From contig NZ_PYFT01000001.1 of assembly GCF_003023845.1 (NCBI RefSeq), positions 3,844,001 to 3,908,000 of the forward strand: a stretch of DNA of 64,000 bases. The letters are read 5' to 3'. Below are positions 18,309 through 27,325 of this stretch, piece after piece; within the stretch, counting starts at the first letter, position 1, and each line of letters opens with the position of its first letter. Source of the stretch: Adhaeribacter arboris. Lineage in GTDB: Bacteria > Bacteroidota > Bacteroidia > Cytophagales > Hymenobacteraceae. A program made the position numbers and the translations under genes. Below the pieces are notes generated by a model, which searched no databases, had not been told where the DNA came from, and worked only from the letters and a program-made list of their open reading frames with translations.

Positions 18309-18746
18309 ATGAGCACCTTTAGCATAAGAGAACAATTGATAGAAATAGTAAACAAGCTGTTTGTATACACCGACTCCCGGGAATGGCAGAAGATTCAAGA
18401 AGAAATTTTTGCCAAAAAAGTTCTGTTTGATATGTCATCATTAGGAGCCGGAGACCCGGCGGAGAAAACATCACAGGAAATTTGCGCTATGTGGAATACC
18501 GGCTTTCAGGGAATTGATGCGATTCATCACCAGAGCGGCAACTTTTTAGTAACCGCTACGGAGAATACCGCCACCGTATTTTGTTATGCTATTGCCAACC
18601 ATTATAAGGAAGCTGCCACGTAAGGCAAAACCCGCGAATTTGTCGGGAGTTACGATATAGGTTTATCTTTAACCGGAAATGGTTGGCGGATTACTGCTTT
18701 TAAATATACCGTAAAGTATACCAGCGGAAATGCTTCTTTCGAGTAG
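18309..18746 (+). pseudogene. SnoaL/NTF2-like protein with internal stop
   Basis: The ORF starts MSTFSIREQLIEIVNKLFVY and runs to a TAA at 18621-18623. The same frame continues without interruption to a TAG at 18744, reading GKTREFVGSYDIGLSLTGNG and WRITAFKYTVKY, the two C-terminal beta strands expected of a SnoaL/NTF2-like fold (about 145 residues in all). A single substitution would explain the break. The alternative, stop-codon readthrough, is unlikely. Members are small ligand-binding or isomerase-like proteins of varied function. It lies between the HNH gene and thrC. Confidence 0.7.
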
Positions 18747-18807
18747 AAAGAAATTTTCCAACACTACGACCTTCCGAAAAACTAATAATAAAAATTGATT
18801 AAATATT

Positions 18808-18850
18808 ACCTGTGGCCCATTGACTGTGGTCCGTGGACTAAAAACTAGAA
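18808..18850. repeat. Family A boundary repeat before thrC
   Basis: The words CTGTGGCCCATTGACTGTGG and TCCGTGGACTAAAAACTAG run up to 3 bases before the thrC start. They read in the same sense as the right arms upstream of thrB, without a left arm. Confidence 0.55.
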
Positions 18851-18852
18851 AT

Positions 18853-20154
18853 ATGTCTTATTACAGTACCAATCAGCAAACCCCGCACGTCAGTTTGCGC
18901 GAAGCCGTTACCAAAGGTTTAGCCGATGATAACGGTCTTTTTATGCCTTTAATTATTCCGGAATTGCCGCATAGCTATTTCGAAATTATTCAGGAAAAAT
19001 CATTACCCGAAATTGCCCTGGATGTATCGGCCACGTTGCTGCGGGGCCAGATTGAAAGAGGTATATTGCAGGAAATTGTGGAAGAAAGTTTGAACTTCCC
19101 GATTCCGGTGGTGCCGGTGCACGGCCGCATTCATACCCTGGAATTATTTCACGGACCAACCTCCGCGTTTAAAGATGTGGGCGCCCGGTTTATGGCCCGT
19201 TTGCTGGCGCACTTTGTAAAAAACAGCGATAAAGAATTAACTATTTTGGTAGCTACTTCCGGCGATACCGGTAGTGCGGTGGCTAATGGATTTTTAGGGG
19301 TACCCGGTATTAAGGTAGTTATTTTATATCCGCACGGTAAGGTCAGCGACATTCAGGAGAAACAATTAACTACTCTGGGCCAAAATATAACGGCTTTAGA
19401 AATTGACGGCACTTTTGATGATTGCCAGCGTTTGGTAAAACAAGCATTCCTCGACCAGGAACTGAACCAGCGCATGCAGTTAACCTCGGCTAACTCTATT
19501 AACATTGCCCGACTTATTCCGCAATCGTTTTATTATTTTCACGCGTATGCCCAGGTAAAACACTTGAGCGAACGAGTAATATTTGCTACCCCTAGCGGTA
19601 ATTTCGGCAACTTAACCGGTGGTTTATTGGCTAAACGCATGGGTTTGCCGGTAGCTAAATTTATTGCGGCCACTAACATTAACGACATTGTACCAGAATT
19701 TTTAACCAGCGGTATTTTTAATCCGAGGGCTTCTACCCAAACTATTTCCAACGCGATGGATGTAGGCAACCCAAGTAACTTTGTGCGTTTGATGGAATTA
19801 TACAACCAGTCTGGTGATGCTTTGCGCGAAGATGTAATTGGTTACCGTTTTACCGATGAGCAAACCAAAATGCTGATGCGCGAAGTTTACGAAAACTACG
19901 GCTATATTCTGGACCCGCACGGCGCTATTGGCTACGGGGCTATCCGCGATTACCTGGCCACTGACCCAGAGGCTATTGGTTTATTCCTGGAAACCGCACA
20001 TCCGGCCAAATTTATGGATGTGGTAGAAGACGTAATTGGGCAAAAAGTAATAATCCCGGAAAATCTGCAAGCCGTTATGCAAAAAACGAAGCAATCTACC
20101 CGCATGGGTAATAAGTATGAAGACCTAAAAGCCTGGTTACTAGCCCAAGCTTAA
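18853..20154 (+). CDS. thrC: Threonine synthase
   Basis: 433 aa. A PLP enzyme converting O-phosphohomoserine to threonine. The N-terminal YYSTNQQTPHVSLREAVTKGL is the Thr_synth_N motif. The PLP lysine is in FHGPTSAFKDVGARF, followed by VATSGDTGSAVANGF. I start at 18853 (MSYYST); the in-frame ATG at 18820 would add residues encoded by the family A repeat. It is the third thr gene, but detached from thrB by about 1.36 kb of degraded material, so it may need its own promoter or transcription through that region. Confidence 0.96.
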   Translation: MSYYSTNQQTPHVSLREAVTKGLADDNGLFMPLIIPELPHSYFEIIQEKSLPEIALDVSATLLRGQIERGILQEIVEESLNFPIPVVPVHGRIHTLELFHGPTSAFKDVGARFMARLLAHFVKNSDKELTILVATSGDTGSAVANGFLGVPGIKVVILYPHGKVSDIQEKQLTTLGQNITALEIDGTFDDCQRLVKQAFLDQELNQRMQLTSANSINIARLIPQSFYYFHAYAQVKHLSERVIFATPSGNFGNLTGGLLAKRMGLPVAKFIAATNINDIVPEFLTSGIFNPRASTQTISNAMDVGNPSNFVRLMELYNQSGDALREDVIGYRFTDEQTKMLMREVYENYGYILDPHGAIGYGAIRDYLATDPEAIGLFLETAHPAKFMDVVEDVIGQKVIIPENLQAVMQKTKQSTRMGNKYEDLKAWLLAQA

Positions 20155-20180
20155 GAAAGATTTTAATTTAATTTTGCTCT

Positions 20181-20240
20181 ATGACAAGTAGCTTAAAAAT
20201 CTTCTCTTGTCTTTATGCCTTGTTTTCTTTTTGGCCATGA
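20181..20240 (+). other. Short ORF, 19 aa, in the leuA upstream region (weak)
   Basis: Reads MTSSLKIFSCLYALFSFWP. It has three Leu and overlaps an imperfect hairpin, but lies about 280 bases from the terminator before leuA. It is too Leu-poor and too distant to be called a leader peptide. Confidence 0.15.
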
Positions 20241-20263
20241 GAGAAGGGCAAGGAATAAGACAA
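20207..20263 (+). repeat. Imperfect hairpin after thrC
   Basis: TTGTCTTTATGCCTTG pairs imperfectly with CAAGGAATAAGACAA. It lies about 50 bases after the thrC stop and may end or protect the thr transcript. There is no T-run directly after it. Confidence 0.4.
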
Positions 20264-20450
20264 CTTTCCTGAAGATTATAAATTTTACAAAAACTCAGCG
20301 AATAAATTTAAATTTTTCAACGAACCAGAAAGAGTAAATTATTTTTACTAGGTGCGCTTGGATATTTTTAAAAAATTTCCCCATCTTTAGTGAACGGCTT
20401 TATTTAAGAATTACGGAAGAGGAGTAAGAAAGCAACAGACCAGCCGTTTA

Positions 20451-20515
20451 GCAGAATAAAACTGGTTCGTCCAGCGGTATTTTCTGCAATAAAAATTCCT
20501 GGCCCTACTGGAATT
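20451..20515 (+). promoter_or_regulatory. Structured 5' leader of leuA (two hairpins)
   Basis: Two successive stems precede the leuA attenuator. 20451-20487 has GCAGAA / TTCTGC with an inner CTGG / CCAG. 20494-20515 has AATTCC / GGAATT. With the terminator hairpin at 20517-20557 they form three stems in a row directly before leuA, a pattern suggesting a regulated leader RNA. No known riboswitch or T-box core was recognised. Confidence 0.5.
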
Positions 20516-20516
20516 T

Positions 20517-20557
20517 CCCGGCACGGCAGGTAAAGTCTGGCAACGTGCCGGCTTTTT
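20517..20557 (+). terminator. Terminator/attenuator upstream of leuA
   Basis: CCGGCACG pairs perfectly with CGTGCCGG over an 18-base loop, followed by C and five T. It ends 31 bases before the leuA start, too close to belong to thrC (360 bases away), so it probably gates leuA-leuC-leuD expression. Confidence 0.75.
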
Positions 20558-20588
20558 GTTGTTTGGATACATTTAATCATTTTCTACC

Positions 20589-21773
20589 ATGAGCGACAAG
20601 GTCCATATTTTCGACACGACGTTACGCGACGGCGAGCAGGTTCCCGGCTGCCAGTTAAATACTAAAGAAAAAATTGAAGTAGCGAAGGCCCTGGAAGAAC
20701 TAGGCGTAGACATTATTGAAGCGGGTTTTCCCATTTCCAGTCCCGGTGATTTTACTTCTATTATTGAAATATCAAAAGCAGTTTCGGAGCCGGTAATTTG
20801 CGCGCTAACCCGGGCGAAAAAAGAAGATATTGACTGCGCCGTAGAATCGCTGAAGCATGCCAAACGTAAACGCATCCATACGGGTATCGGCGCTTCGGAT
20901 ATGCATATTCAATACAAATTTAATACCTCGCGCGAAGATGTACTGGAACGGGGGGTGTGGGCGGTAAAATACGCCAAGCAATTTGTAGAAGATATTGAAT
21001 TTTACGCCGAAGATGCTGGTCGGGCTGATTTACCTTTCCTGGCCCAAATGATTGAAGAAGTAATTGCTGCCGGTGCTACCGTAGTCAATATTCCGGATAC
21101 TACCGGCTATTGCTTACCCTGGGATTATGGCGCTAAAATTAAATACCTGAAAGAAAACGTAAAAAATATTGATAAAGCCATTATTTCGGTGCATTGCCAC
21201 AACGATTTAGGTTTAGCTACGGCCAACTCTATTGCCGGAGTAATTAACGGTGCCCGCCAAATTGAGTGTACTATTAACGGTATTGGCGAACGCGCTGGTA
21301 ACACCTCTCTGGAAGAAGTGGTTATGATTATGAAAAGCCACAAAGAACTGGAATTACTAAACCGTATTAACACACCGCGTATTTACCCGACCAGCCGTTT
21401 AGTATCGCGCTTAATGCGTATGCGCGTACAGCCAAATAAGGCTATAGTGGGCGATAACGCATTTGCGCACTCTTCCGGTATCCACCAGGACGGCTTTCTG
21501 AAACACCGCGAAACGTACGAGGTAATTGACCCGCACGATGTAGGGGTAGCTGATTCCTCTATTGTGTTAACCGCTCGTAGTGGCCGGGCAGCTTTAAAGC
21601 ATCGCTTAGAAAATCTGGGTTATTTTGTGTCGAAAGAAGACATTGACGAAATATATCCTGATTACCTAATTATGGCCGACGAGCTGAAAGTTATTCAGGA
21701 TGAGCATTTAACGGTACTTTTTCAAAAATTGGAAACTAAACGGGAACAAGCCACTGTTAAAACCAACAGCTAA
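20589..21773 (+). CDS. leuA: 2-isopropylmalate synthase, short form without regulatory domain
   Basis: 394 aa. Condenses acetyl-CoA with 2-oxoisovalerate, the first step of leucine synthesis. The HMGL-like barrel starts [33 protein letters not shown] and [14 protein letters not shown] are intact. The C-terminal part holds the substrate-lid segment ([15 protein letters not shown]). Full LeuA is ~500-550 aa with a leucine-binding allosteric domain; that domain is absent, as in many Bacteroidota. Homocitrate or citramalate synthase are the alternatives, but the tight linkage to leuC and leuD favours LeuA. Control may rest on the upstream RNA leader instead of feedback. Confidence 0.9.
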   Translation: MSDKVHIFDTTLRDGEQVPGCQLNTKEKIEVAKALEELGVDIIEAGFPISSPGDFTSIIEISKAVSEPVICALTRAKKEDIDCAVESLKHAKRKRIHTGIGASDMHIQYKFNTSREDVLERGVWAVKYAKQFVEDIEFYAEDAGRADLPFLAQMIEEVIAAGATVVNIPDTTGYCLPWDYGAKIKYLKENVKNIDKAIISVHCHNDLGLATANSIAGVINGARQIECTINGIGERAGNTSLEEVVMIMKSHKELELLNRINTPRIYPTSRLVSRLMRMRVQPNKAIVGDNAFAHSSGIHQDGFLKHRETYEVIDPHDVGVADSSIVLTARSGRAALKHRLENLGYFVSKEDIDEIYPDYLIMADELKVIQDEHLTVLFQKLETKREQATVKTNS

Positions 21774-21781
21774 TTTCACAG

Positions 21782-23194
21782 ATGAGTATCTCCGATAAGA
21801 AAACTTTATTCCAAAAAATCTGGGATGCCCACGTGGTAACCAGTATTCCGGACGGCCCCGATGTATTATACATCGACCGCCATTTGGTGCACGAAGTAAC
21901 CAGTCCGCAAGCTTTTGCCGGTTTGGAGAAAAGAGGGATTGGCGTATTCCGGACCCAAAATACCGTTGCTACCGCCGACCATAACGTACCTACCATTAAC
22001 CAGCATCTGCCTATTGTAGAGCCGCTGAGTAAATTTCAGGTAGATAAACTAACGGAGAACTGCGCTAAATTTGGCGTGAACCTGTATGGCTTAGGTCATC
22101 CATTCCAAGGTATTGTACACGTTATTGGTCCGGAATTGGGTATTACCTTACCCGGTATGACGATGGTATGCGGCGATAGCCATACTTCTACGCACGGCGC
22201 TTTTGGTACTATTGCTTTTGGTATTGGTACCAGCGAGGTGGAGCAGGTTTTAGCCACGCAATGCCTGATGCAGAACAAACCCAAAACCATGCGCATCAAC
22301 ATGGAAGGTGAACTGACAAAGGGCGTACTATCCAAAGATATAATCTTATACATTATTTCGAAGCTCACGATGGGTGGTGCTACCGGTTATTTTGTAGAAT
22401 ATGCTGGTTCGGCCATTCGCAGCCTGAGCATGGAGGCCCGGATGACCATCTGCAACATGAGCATTGAAATGGGTGCCCGGGGTGGTTTAATTGCGCCGGA
22501 CGATACTACTTTTGAGTATATCCGGGGTCGTGAATTTGCGCCTAAAGGCGATAAGTTTGAAGAAGCCGTAGCTTACTGGCGCACTCTTTATACTGACGAA
22601 GGTGCTACTTTTGATGTAGAATATACCTACGATGCCGCTGATATTGCCCCCATGATTACTTATGGCACTAACCCAGGTATGGGTATTAAAATTGACGAAA
22701 CTGTACCCACGCTGGCCGATATTAAAGAAGAAAGCAACCGTACTTCTTTCGATAAATCTTTGGCTTATATGGGTTTGCATCCTGGCGAATCGTTACTGGG
22801 CAAGGAAATAAATTACGTATTTATCGGCTCCTGCACCAACTCGCGCATCGAAGACTTACGTCTGGTAGCCAAATTTGTAAAGGGCAAACACAAAGCACCT
22901 AATATTAACGCTTTGATTGTACCAGGCTCGAAACAAGTAGAACAACAAGCCCGCGAAGAAGGCATTGATGTAATTTTCAGGGAAGCCGGTTTTGAGTTAC
23001 GTGAACCAGGCTGCTCTGCTTGCCTGGGCATGAACGAAGACAAAGTTCCGAAAGGCGAATACTGTATTTCTACTTCTAACCGTAACTTCGAAGGCCGCCA
23101 GGGACCTGGTGCCCGTACGTTACTGGCTAGTCCGCTTACGGCGGCGGCTACAGCTATTGCGGGTAAAATAACGGATGTTCGGGAATTAATTTAA
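21782..23194 (+). CDS. leuC: 3-isopropylmalate dehydratase large subunit
   Basis: 470 aa. Aconitase-family subunit isomerising 2- to 3-isopropylmalate. The 4Fe-4S ligands are in [14 protein letters not shown] (one Cys) and GCSACLGMN (two Cys). Substrate motifs DHNVPT and [13 protein letters not shown] are present. It starts 8 bases after leuA, so the genes are co-transcribed and probably translationally coupled. Works as a heterodimer with LeuD. Confidence 0.97.
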   Translation: MSISDKKTLFQKIWDAHVVTSIPDGPDVLYIDRHLVHEVTSPQAFAGLEKRGIGVFRTQNTVATADHNVPTINQHLPIVEPLSKFQVDKLTENCAKFGVNLYGLGHPFQGIVHVIGPELGITLPGMTMVCGDSHTSTHGAFGTIAFGIGTSEVEQVLATQCLMQNKPKTMRINMEGELTKGVLSKDIILYIISKLTMGGATGYFVEYAGSAIRSLSMEARMTICNMSIEMGARGGLIAPDDTTFEYIRGREFAPKGDKFEEAVAYWRTLYTDEGATFDVEYTYDAADIAPMITYGTNPGMGIKIDETVPTLADIKEESNRTSFDKSLAYMGLHPGESLLGKEINYVFIGSCTNSRIEDLRLVAKFVKGKHKAPNINALIVPGSKQVEQQAREEGIDVIFREAGFELREPGCSACLGMNEDKVPKGEYCISTSNRNFEGRQGPGARTLLASPLTAAATAIAGKITDVRELI

Positions 23195-23206
23195 AGGCTG
23201 CGACTC

Positions 23207-23833
23207 ATGGAAAAATTTGTAAAAATAACTTCAACTGCAGTTCCCTTACCGATTGAAGACATTGACACCGACCAGATTATTCCGGCCCGGTTCCTGAAAG
23301 CCACTACCCGCGATGGTTTCGGCGATAACTTATTTCGCGACTGGCGTTACGATAACCAAAATAACCCAAAATCGGACTTTGTACTAAACAATCCGCAGTA
23401 TAATGGTAAGATATTGGTAGCCGGTAAAAACTTTGGTTGCGGCTCTAGCCGCGAGCACGCGGCCTGGGCCATTAACGATTACGGTTTTAAAGTAGTTATT
23501 TCCAGCTTTTTCGCCGATATCTTCAAAGGCAACGCTCTGAACAATGGTTTGTTACCTGTGCAGGTGTCTGAGGATTTCCTAGCCAATGTTTTTGCGCATA
23601 TTTTCGAAAATAAAGATACTCAACTGGAAGTAGACCTGGAAACCCAAACCGTACGGATTGTCGGGACTGACATAGTAGAGAAATTTGATATTAACCAGTA
23701 TAAAAAAACCTGTCTGATTAATGGTTATGATGATATCGATTACCTTTTAAGCCTGAAAGATAAAATTGAAGCCTACGAGAAAACCAGTAAATACTTAAGC
23801 CTGGTAGATTTAAAGCAAGAAGTAGAAGCGTAA
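23207..23833 (+). CDS. leuD: 3-isopropylmalate dehydratase small subunit
   Basis: 208 aa. Swivelling-domain partner of LeuC. The start has [24 protein letters not shown] and the core [19 protein letters not shown], both diagnostic. It begins 12 bases after leuC. leuB, which often follows, is absent; a terminator comes directly after leuD, so leuB must be elsewhere in the genome. Confidence 0.97.
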   Translation: MEKFVKITSTAVPLPIEDIDTDQIIPARFLKATTRDGFGDNLFRDWRYDNQNNPKSDFVLNNPQYNGKILVAGKNFGCGSSREHAAWAINDYGFKVVISSFFADIFKGNALNNGLLPVQVSEDFLANVFAHIFENKDTQLEVDLETQTVRIVGTDIVEKFDINQYKKTCLINGYDDIDYLLSLKDKIEAYEKTSKYLSLVDLKQEVEA

Positions 23834-23857
23834 AATTTAAAAGTTTACTTACAGTAC

Positions 23858-23886
23858 AAAGCCAGTTCTGCGGAACTGGCTTTTTT
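23858..23886 (+). terminator. Rho-independent terminator after leuD
   Basis: AAAGCCAGTT pairs with AACTGGCTTT over a 6-base loop and runs into a T tract. It lies 25 bases after the leuD stop. Confidence 0.9.
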
Positions 23887-23910
23887 GTTGACTGATAGCA
23901 GAAACTAGCG

Positions 23911-24122
23911 GCTAGGCCGGCAGTATTTTATTACCCGTTAAGCGACCGTGAAAAAGAAGTTTTACATTGGCTTGTCAATGGCTACAACTACAAAATGGTG
24001 GTCACCCAACTTTTTATTTCTTTGGAAACCGTACGGATCCACGTAAAAAAATTTACGAAAAACTACAAGTCAACTCTAAATCAGAAGCGGTAACTAAAGC
24101 TTTTAAGGATAATATTCTTTAA
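23911..24122 (+). pseudogene. LuxR/NarL-type HTH C-terminal fragment, frameshifted
   Basis: One frame reads ...FYYPLSDREKEVLHWLVNGY then NYKMVVTQLFISLETVRIHV, the LuxR DNA-binding helix-turn-helix. At a run of seven A (about 24044-24050) the frame is lost. Adding one A restores KKIYEKLQVNSKSEAVTKAF, the expected last helix, followed by KDNIL and a stop. No receiver domain or start codon is visible upstream, so this is the decayed 3' end of a NarL/FixJ-type response regulator. A homopolymer sequencing error could explain the shift but not the missing N-terminus. Confidence 0.7.
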
Positions 24123-24842
24123 TATTTACGCAAAAGCCGTTTCGGGCGGGTATAAACAGCGGCACTAACTCGTATCACTGTACTTACCTGTATCACTGTA
24201 CTACTTGGCAGCTTTGGTGTAGTTCTATTCTTTAACTAACCGTTTCATTATTTAACCATTTATCCTCTTTGATTCTTGTCTCAGTCTTCTTTTCCTACTA
24301 CCGCTAGATAGACTCAAACCAATCACCCTTATAAATCGTTTATCCTGGTAAACTAATATTAAATAATAGCAACAATCCAGACGTAGCTGTTAGTCGGCAG
24401 CAAAGAGTAATGAATACCTGTTTAGCCGTGGAGGGCCTTTAAGGCCCTTATGCAAAGCCTTATTTTAGAAGTAAGAAATAAGAAACAGTCGCTTTTTTGC
24501 TTCTAGAAACTACGATTAGTACGCCAAAACAGAAATAAAAAAGAAGCTAGAAAAGCCGTAGCTAAAAAGAACAGATACCAGTCGGGACAACGAGGACCTG
24601 CTAGTTTTCCGGTGGCATAGCCATTCTGACGATAGGAGGAAAGGAAAAGTAGCCCGTCCGAGTGTCCCGACGAGGCCCGCCGGCCACGAGGCAAACAGGT
24701 TACTTCTCAAACCGTATTAGCACCAGACCCTGGAAACTTAAAAAGGCTTCACGAAACAAAACTTAATTTAAAATAACCCTAGGTTATCCTCGTTAAAAAA
24801 CAGAGCACCTAACCAGAAAAATTCACATTATTAAAGAGAGCC
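24123..24842. other. Non-coding region with a structured GC-richer block
   Basis: Between the LuxR remnant and the sugar dehydrogenase. Near 24435-24455 is a palindrome (GGGCCTTTAAGGCCC). From about 24560 to 24710 base composition rises and a 9-base inverted repeat (GTCGGGACA at 24581, TGTCCCGAC at 24663) encloses a small TGGC-ATA-GCCA hairpin. Minus-strand frames there give 63-64 aa ORFs, but codon content (GRRASSGHSDG...) looks like translated structured RNA or a repeat rather than protein. Confidence 0.45.
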
Positions 24843-26042
24843 ATGAAGAAGTTGCGAATACTAATTAGCCTGAGTTTACTTATTAGCCTACTAAGCTGCG
24901 AAGTAAATAAATCAGATGATAACACTCCCGATCCTAACGTAATCGTTCCGGCTCCAGCTGATTATACCCTGGCAGAAGCCTTTCCGACCCTTCGGTTTGA
25001 AATGCCCGTAGAATTAACCAGTCCCGCAGATGAAACAAATCGAATCTTTGTAGTTTCGCAGAAGGGTAAAATTCATGTATTCCCTAACCAGGAAACAGTT
25101 GCTAATGCGCCGGTATTTCTGGACTTAAGTACGAAAATAGTTTCCGGCGGCGAACGGGGCTTACTCGGGTTAGCCTTCCATCCGGATTTTAAAACCAATG
25201 GCTACTTCTACGTGAACTATACGCGCGGCAACCCTCTGGAAACGGTAATATCCCAGTTTAAAGTAAGTGCTGCCGACCCGAACATAGCCGACCCGAACAG
25301 CGAACAAGTTTTGTTAACCTACGCGCAACCTTACGATAACCACAACGGCGGTAAAATTGCCTTTGGTAACGATGGCTATTTATACATTGCTTCCGGCGAC
25401 GGCGGCAGTGGCGGTGACCCGCAAAATAACGCTCAGAACCGCCAAAAGCTATTAGGCAAAATTCTACGAATTGATGTGAACGCGACTTCCGGCAACCTAC
25501 CCTACGCTATTCCCGCCGACAATCCCTATAAAGGCAACACTGAAGGTTTTCGGGAAGAAATCTATGCGTATGGTTTGCGAAATCCCTGGCGTTTCAGTTT
25601 CGACCGGCCAACGGGAACCTTGTGGGCCGGCGATGTAGGGCAAAATAACATAGAAGAAATCTCCATTATTAAAAAAGGCGGGAATTACGGCTGGAAAATC
25701 CGGGAAGGTAATACTTGTTACGGAGCGGCTACTTGCGACTCAACCGGCCTGGAAGAGCCTATCTGGAGCTACCCGCAAAATACCGAAAACGGGCGCTCCA
25801 TAACGGGTGGCTTTGTTTGCCGCGACAAAAATTTAACCGGCCTAGAGGGAAAATATATTTACGGTGATTATGTATCGGGGAATATCTGGGCTTTAACTTT
25901 TGATAACAATACGGCGGTTAAAAATGAATTAATTACGAAAGTTGCGGATGGCATTTCTTCCTTTGGCGAAGATAGTCAGCAAGGGCTTTACGTGGTAGGG
26001 CATGCCAACGGTAAAATCTATAAGTTTACCAAGAAAATGTAA
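24843..26042 (+). CDS. PQQ-dependent sugar dehydrogenase-type lipoprotein (GSDH family)
   Basis: 399 aa. A lipoprotein signal (MKKLRILISLSLLISLLSC, lipid Cys19) directs it to the periplasm or outer membrane. The rest is a six-bladed GSDH beta-propeller: GERGLLGLAFHPDF, HNGGKIAFGNDGYLYIASGDGG, YGLRNPWRFSFD, GDVGQNNIEEI, NYGWKIREG and GRSITGGFVCR are hallmark motifs of soluble glucose/aldose dehydrogenase homologues. These oxidise sugars with PQQ, but many Bacteroidota members have unknown substrates and no PQQ synthesis genes are seen here. It is a single-gene unit with its own terminator. Confidence 0.9.
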   Translation: MKKLRILISLSLLISLLSCEVNKSDDNTPDPNVIVPAPADYTLAEAFPTLRFEMPVELTSPADETNRIFVVSQKGKIHVFPNQETVANAPVFLDLSTKIVSGGERGLLGLAFHPDFKTNGYFYVNYTRGNPLETVISQFKVSAADPNIADPNSEQVLLTYAQPYDNHNGGKIAFGNDGYLYIASGDGGSGGDPQNNAQNRQKLLGKILRIDVNATSGNLPYAIPADNPYKGNTEGFREEIYAYGLRNPWRFSFDRPTGTLWAGDVGQNNIEEISIIKKGGNYGWKIREGNTCYGAATCDSTGLEEPIWSYPQNTENGRSITGGFVCRDKNLTGLEGKYIYGDYVSGNIWALTFDNNTAVKNELITKVADGISSFGEDSQQGLYVVGHANGKIYKFTKKM

Positions 26043-26100
26043 AGAAACCTTAACCGTAAAAAAGTTATACCCTCTTTGGGCTAGTATAAACTTTAAGTTA

Positions 26101-26152
26101 GTATAAAAAAGGAAAGTGCCGGTTTTTAAATTGGCGCTTTCCTTTTTTATAC
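26101..26152 (+). terminator. Terminator after the sugar dehydrogenase
   Basis: A stem of 20 bases (GTATAAAAAAGGAAAGTGCC pairing with GGCGCTTTCCTTTTTTATAC, one G-U pair) over a 12-base loop. A and T runs on both sides make it usable in both directions. Confidence 0.9.
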
Positions 26153-26510
26153 CTAGTTTTTTCATTCTTTCTAGCTGAAAACCTTTTGGCCTTAATTTCT
26201 AATTAGGCCAGGCACTAATTACTATTATCTGTTCTGATGTATAGTTTATTTATTTCTTCACATTCATAGCATTTAGCAAAAAGTTCTGTACGAGATAGTT
26301 AAAAACTCTTACTTGTTACTATAAAACAGTAATATTCTTGCCTTATTAACGTTTTTTTGGATAGCTGAGCTAAAGTACAGTAAAACTTCTTTGAATTTCT
26401 TCTTAATTTTGCCGGCAGCATTCGGAATAAGTTTTACCAGAACCTATCTTATTCTGCGAATGTTTTAATCTACTATATAGTATTTAATATCAGAAAGTGC
26501 TTTTTTAATT
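26153..26510. other. AT-rich spacer before def
   Basis: No ORF or repeat. A TAATTTTG (-7 type) motif lies at 26404-26411, about 100 bases before def. The nearest upstream TTTG is at an unsuitable distance, so the promoter assignment is weak. Confidence 0.35.
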
Positions 26511-27080
26511 ATGATATATCCGATTACGGCTTACGGTGACCCGGTTTTACGCTCCAAAACCAAAGAAATTACAGATGATTACTCGGACCTGAAAAAACTG
26601 GTAACCGATATGTATGATACAATGTACCATGCCCATGGAGTAGGCTTGGCTGCTCCCCAGATTAGTAAAGGTCTGCGTTTATTTGTTATTGATTCGGCGC
26701 CGTTTGAAGAAGATGAAGAGAAGAAAAAATTAGCCGTGAAACAAGCCTTTATTAATCCGCAAATTTTAGAAGAAAACGGCGACGAATGGGCTTTTGAAGA
26801 AGGGTGTTTAAGTATTCCGGGCATCCGGGAAGACGTTATCCGGCCGGCGAATGTCATTATCCGGTATTTTGATGAAGATTGGAATAAACACGAAAAAACC
26901 TTTAACGGCATGGTAGCCCGCATTATCCAGCACGAATACGACCACATTGAAGGCGTTTTATTTACCGACCATTTATCCGGTTTCCGGAAACGGCTGCTAA
27001 AAAGTAAGCTTACCAAAATAAGCAAAGGCGACGTAGATGCCGATTACGTGATGCGCTTTTACAACGGCAAAAAACTTTAA
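26511..27080 (+). CDS. def: Peptide deformylase
   Basis: 189 aa. Removes the formyl group from nascent N-termini. All three PDF motifs are present: GVGLAAPQ (residues 43-50), EEGCLSIPG with metal ligand Cys99, and QHEYDHIEG with ligands His141 and His145 and catalytic Glu142. The ATG at 26511 gives the normal N-terminus (MIYPITAYGDPVLR). It stands alone here; fmt is not adjacent. Confidence 0.97.
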   Translation: MIYPITAYGDPVLRSKTKEITDDYSDLKKLVTDMYDTMYHAHGVGLAAPQISKGLRLFVIDSAPFEEDEEKKKLAVKQAFINPQILEENGDEWAFEEGCLSIPGIREDVIRPANVIIRYFDEDWNKHEKTFNGMVARIIQHEYDHIEGVLFTDHLSGFRKRLLKSKLTKISKGDVDADYVMRFYNGKKL

Positions 27081-27281
27081 ATTTTACTCCGGCCAAAACC
27101 ATTTTAGTAACCACTCCATTTCTATCATTCTGAAAGTATTTATTTATTTTAAATCTCGCTTTGATCAGGTTCTTTTTGAATGACGTAAGAGAAAGTTTTT
27201 TATTATTGCTGTATAAGCACTTCGACGCAATTAGTGTAGACTATAATTTGTTATAAATTCTTAATTTTCGAAAGCTTACCC

Positions 27282-27320
27282 ATCGAGCAACAAGCCACTA
27301 CTAACGAATAACCACTTATT
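27282..27320. repeat. Family B boundary repeat after the cyanophycinase-like gene
   Basis: GAGCAACAAGCCACTACTAACG and AATAACCACTT are reverse-complement versions of the GTTGTTAGT-type words. They lie just after the minus-strand stop at 27326. No partner arm is seen towards def. Confidence 0.45.
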
Positions 27321-27325
27321 GAAAT

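Noticed and set aside
18820-18852. N-terminal extension of ThrC
   Set aside because: Encoded by family A repeat words; the family starts at MSYYST.
20181-20240. Leucine leader peptide for leuA
   Set aside because: Three scattered Leu among 19 residues and about 280 bases from the terminator.
24503-24710. Two overlapping 63-64-codon minus-strand ORFs
   Set aside because: Arg/Ser/Leu-rich reading of a structured GC-richer block; kept as a possible RNA or repeat instead.
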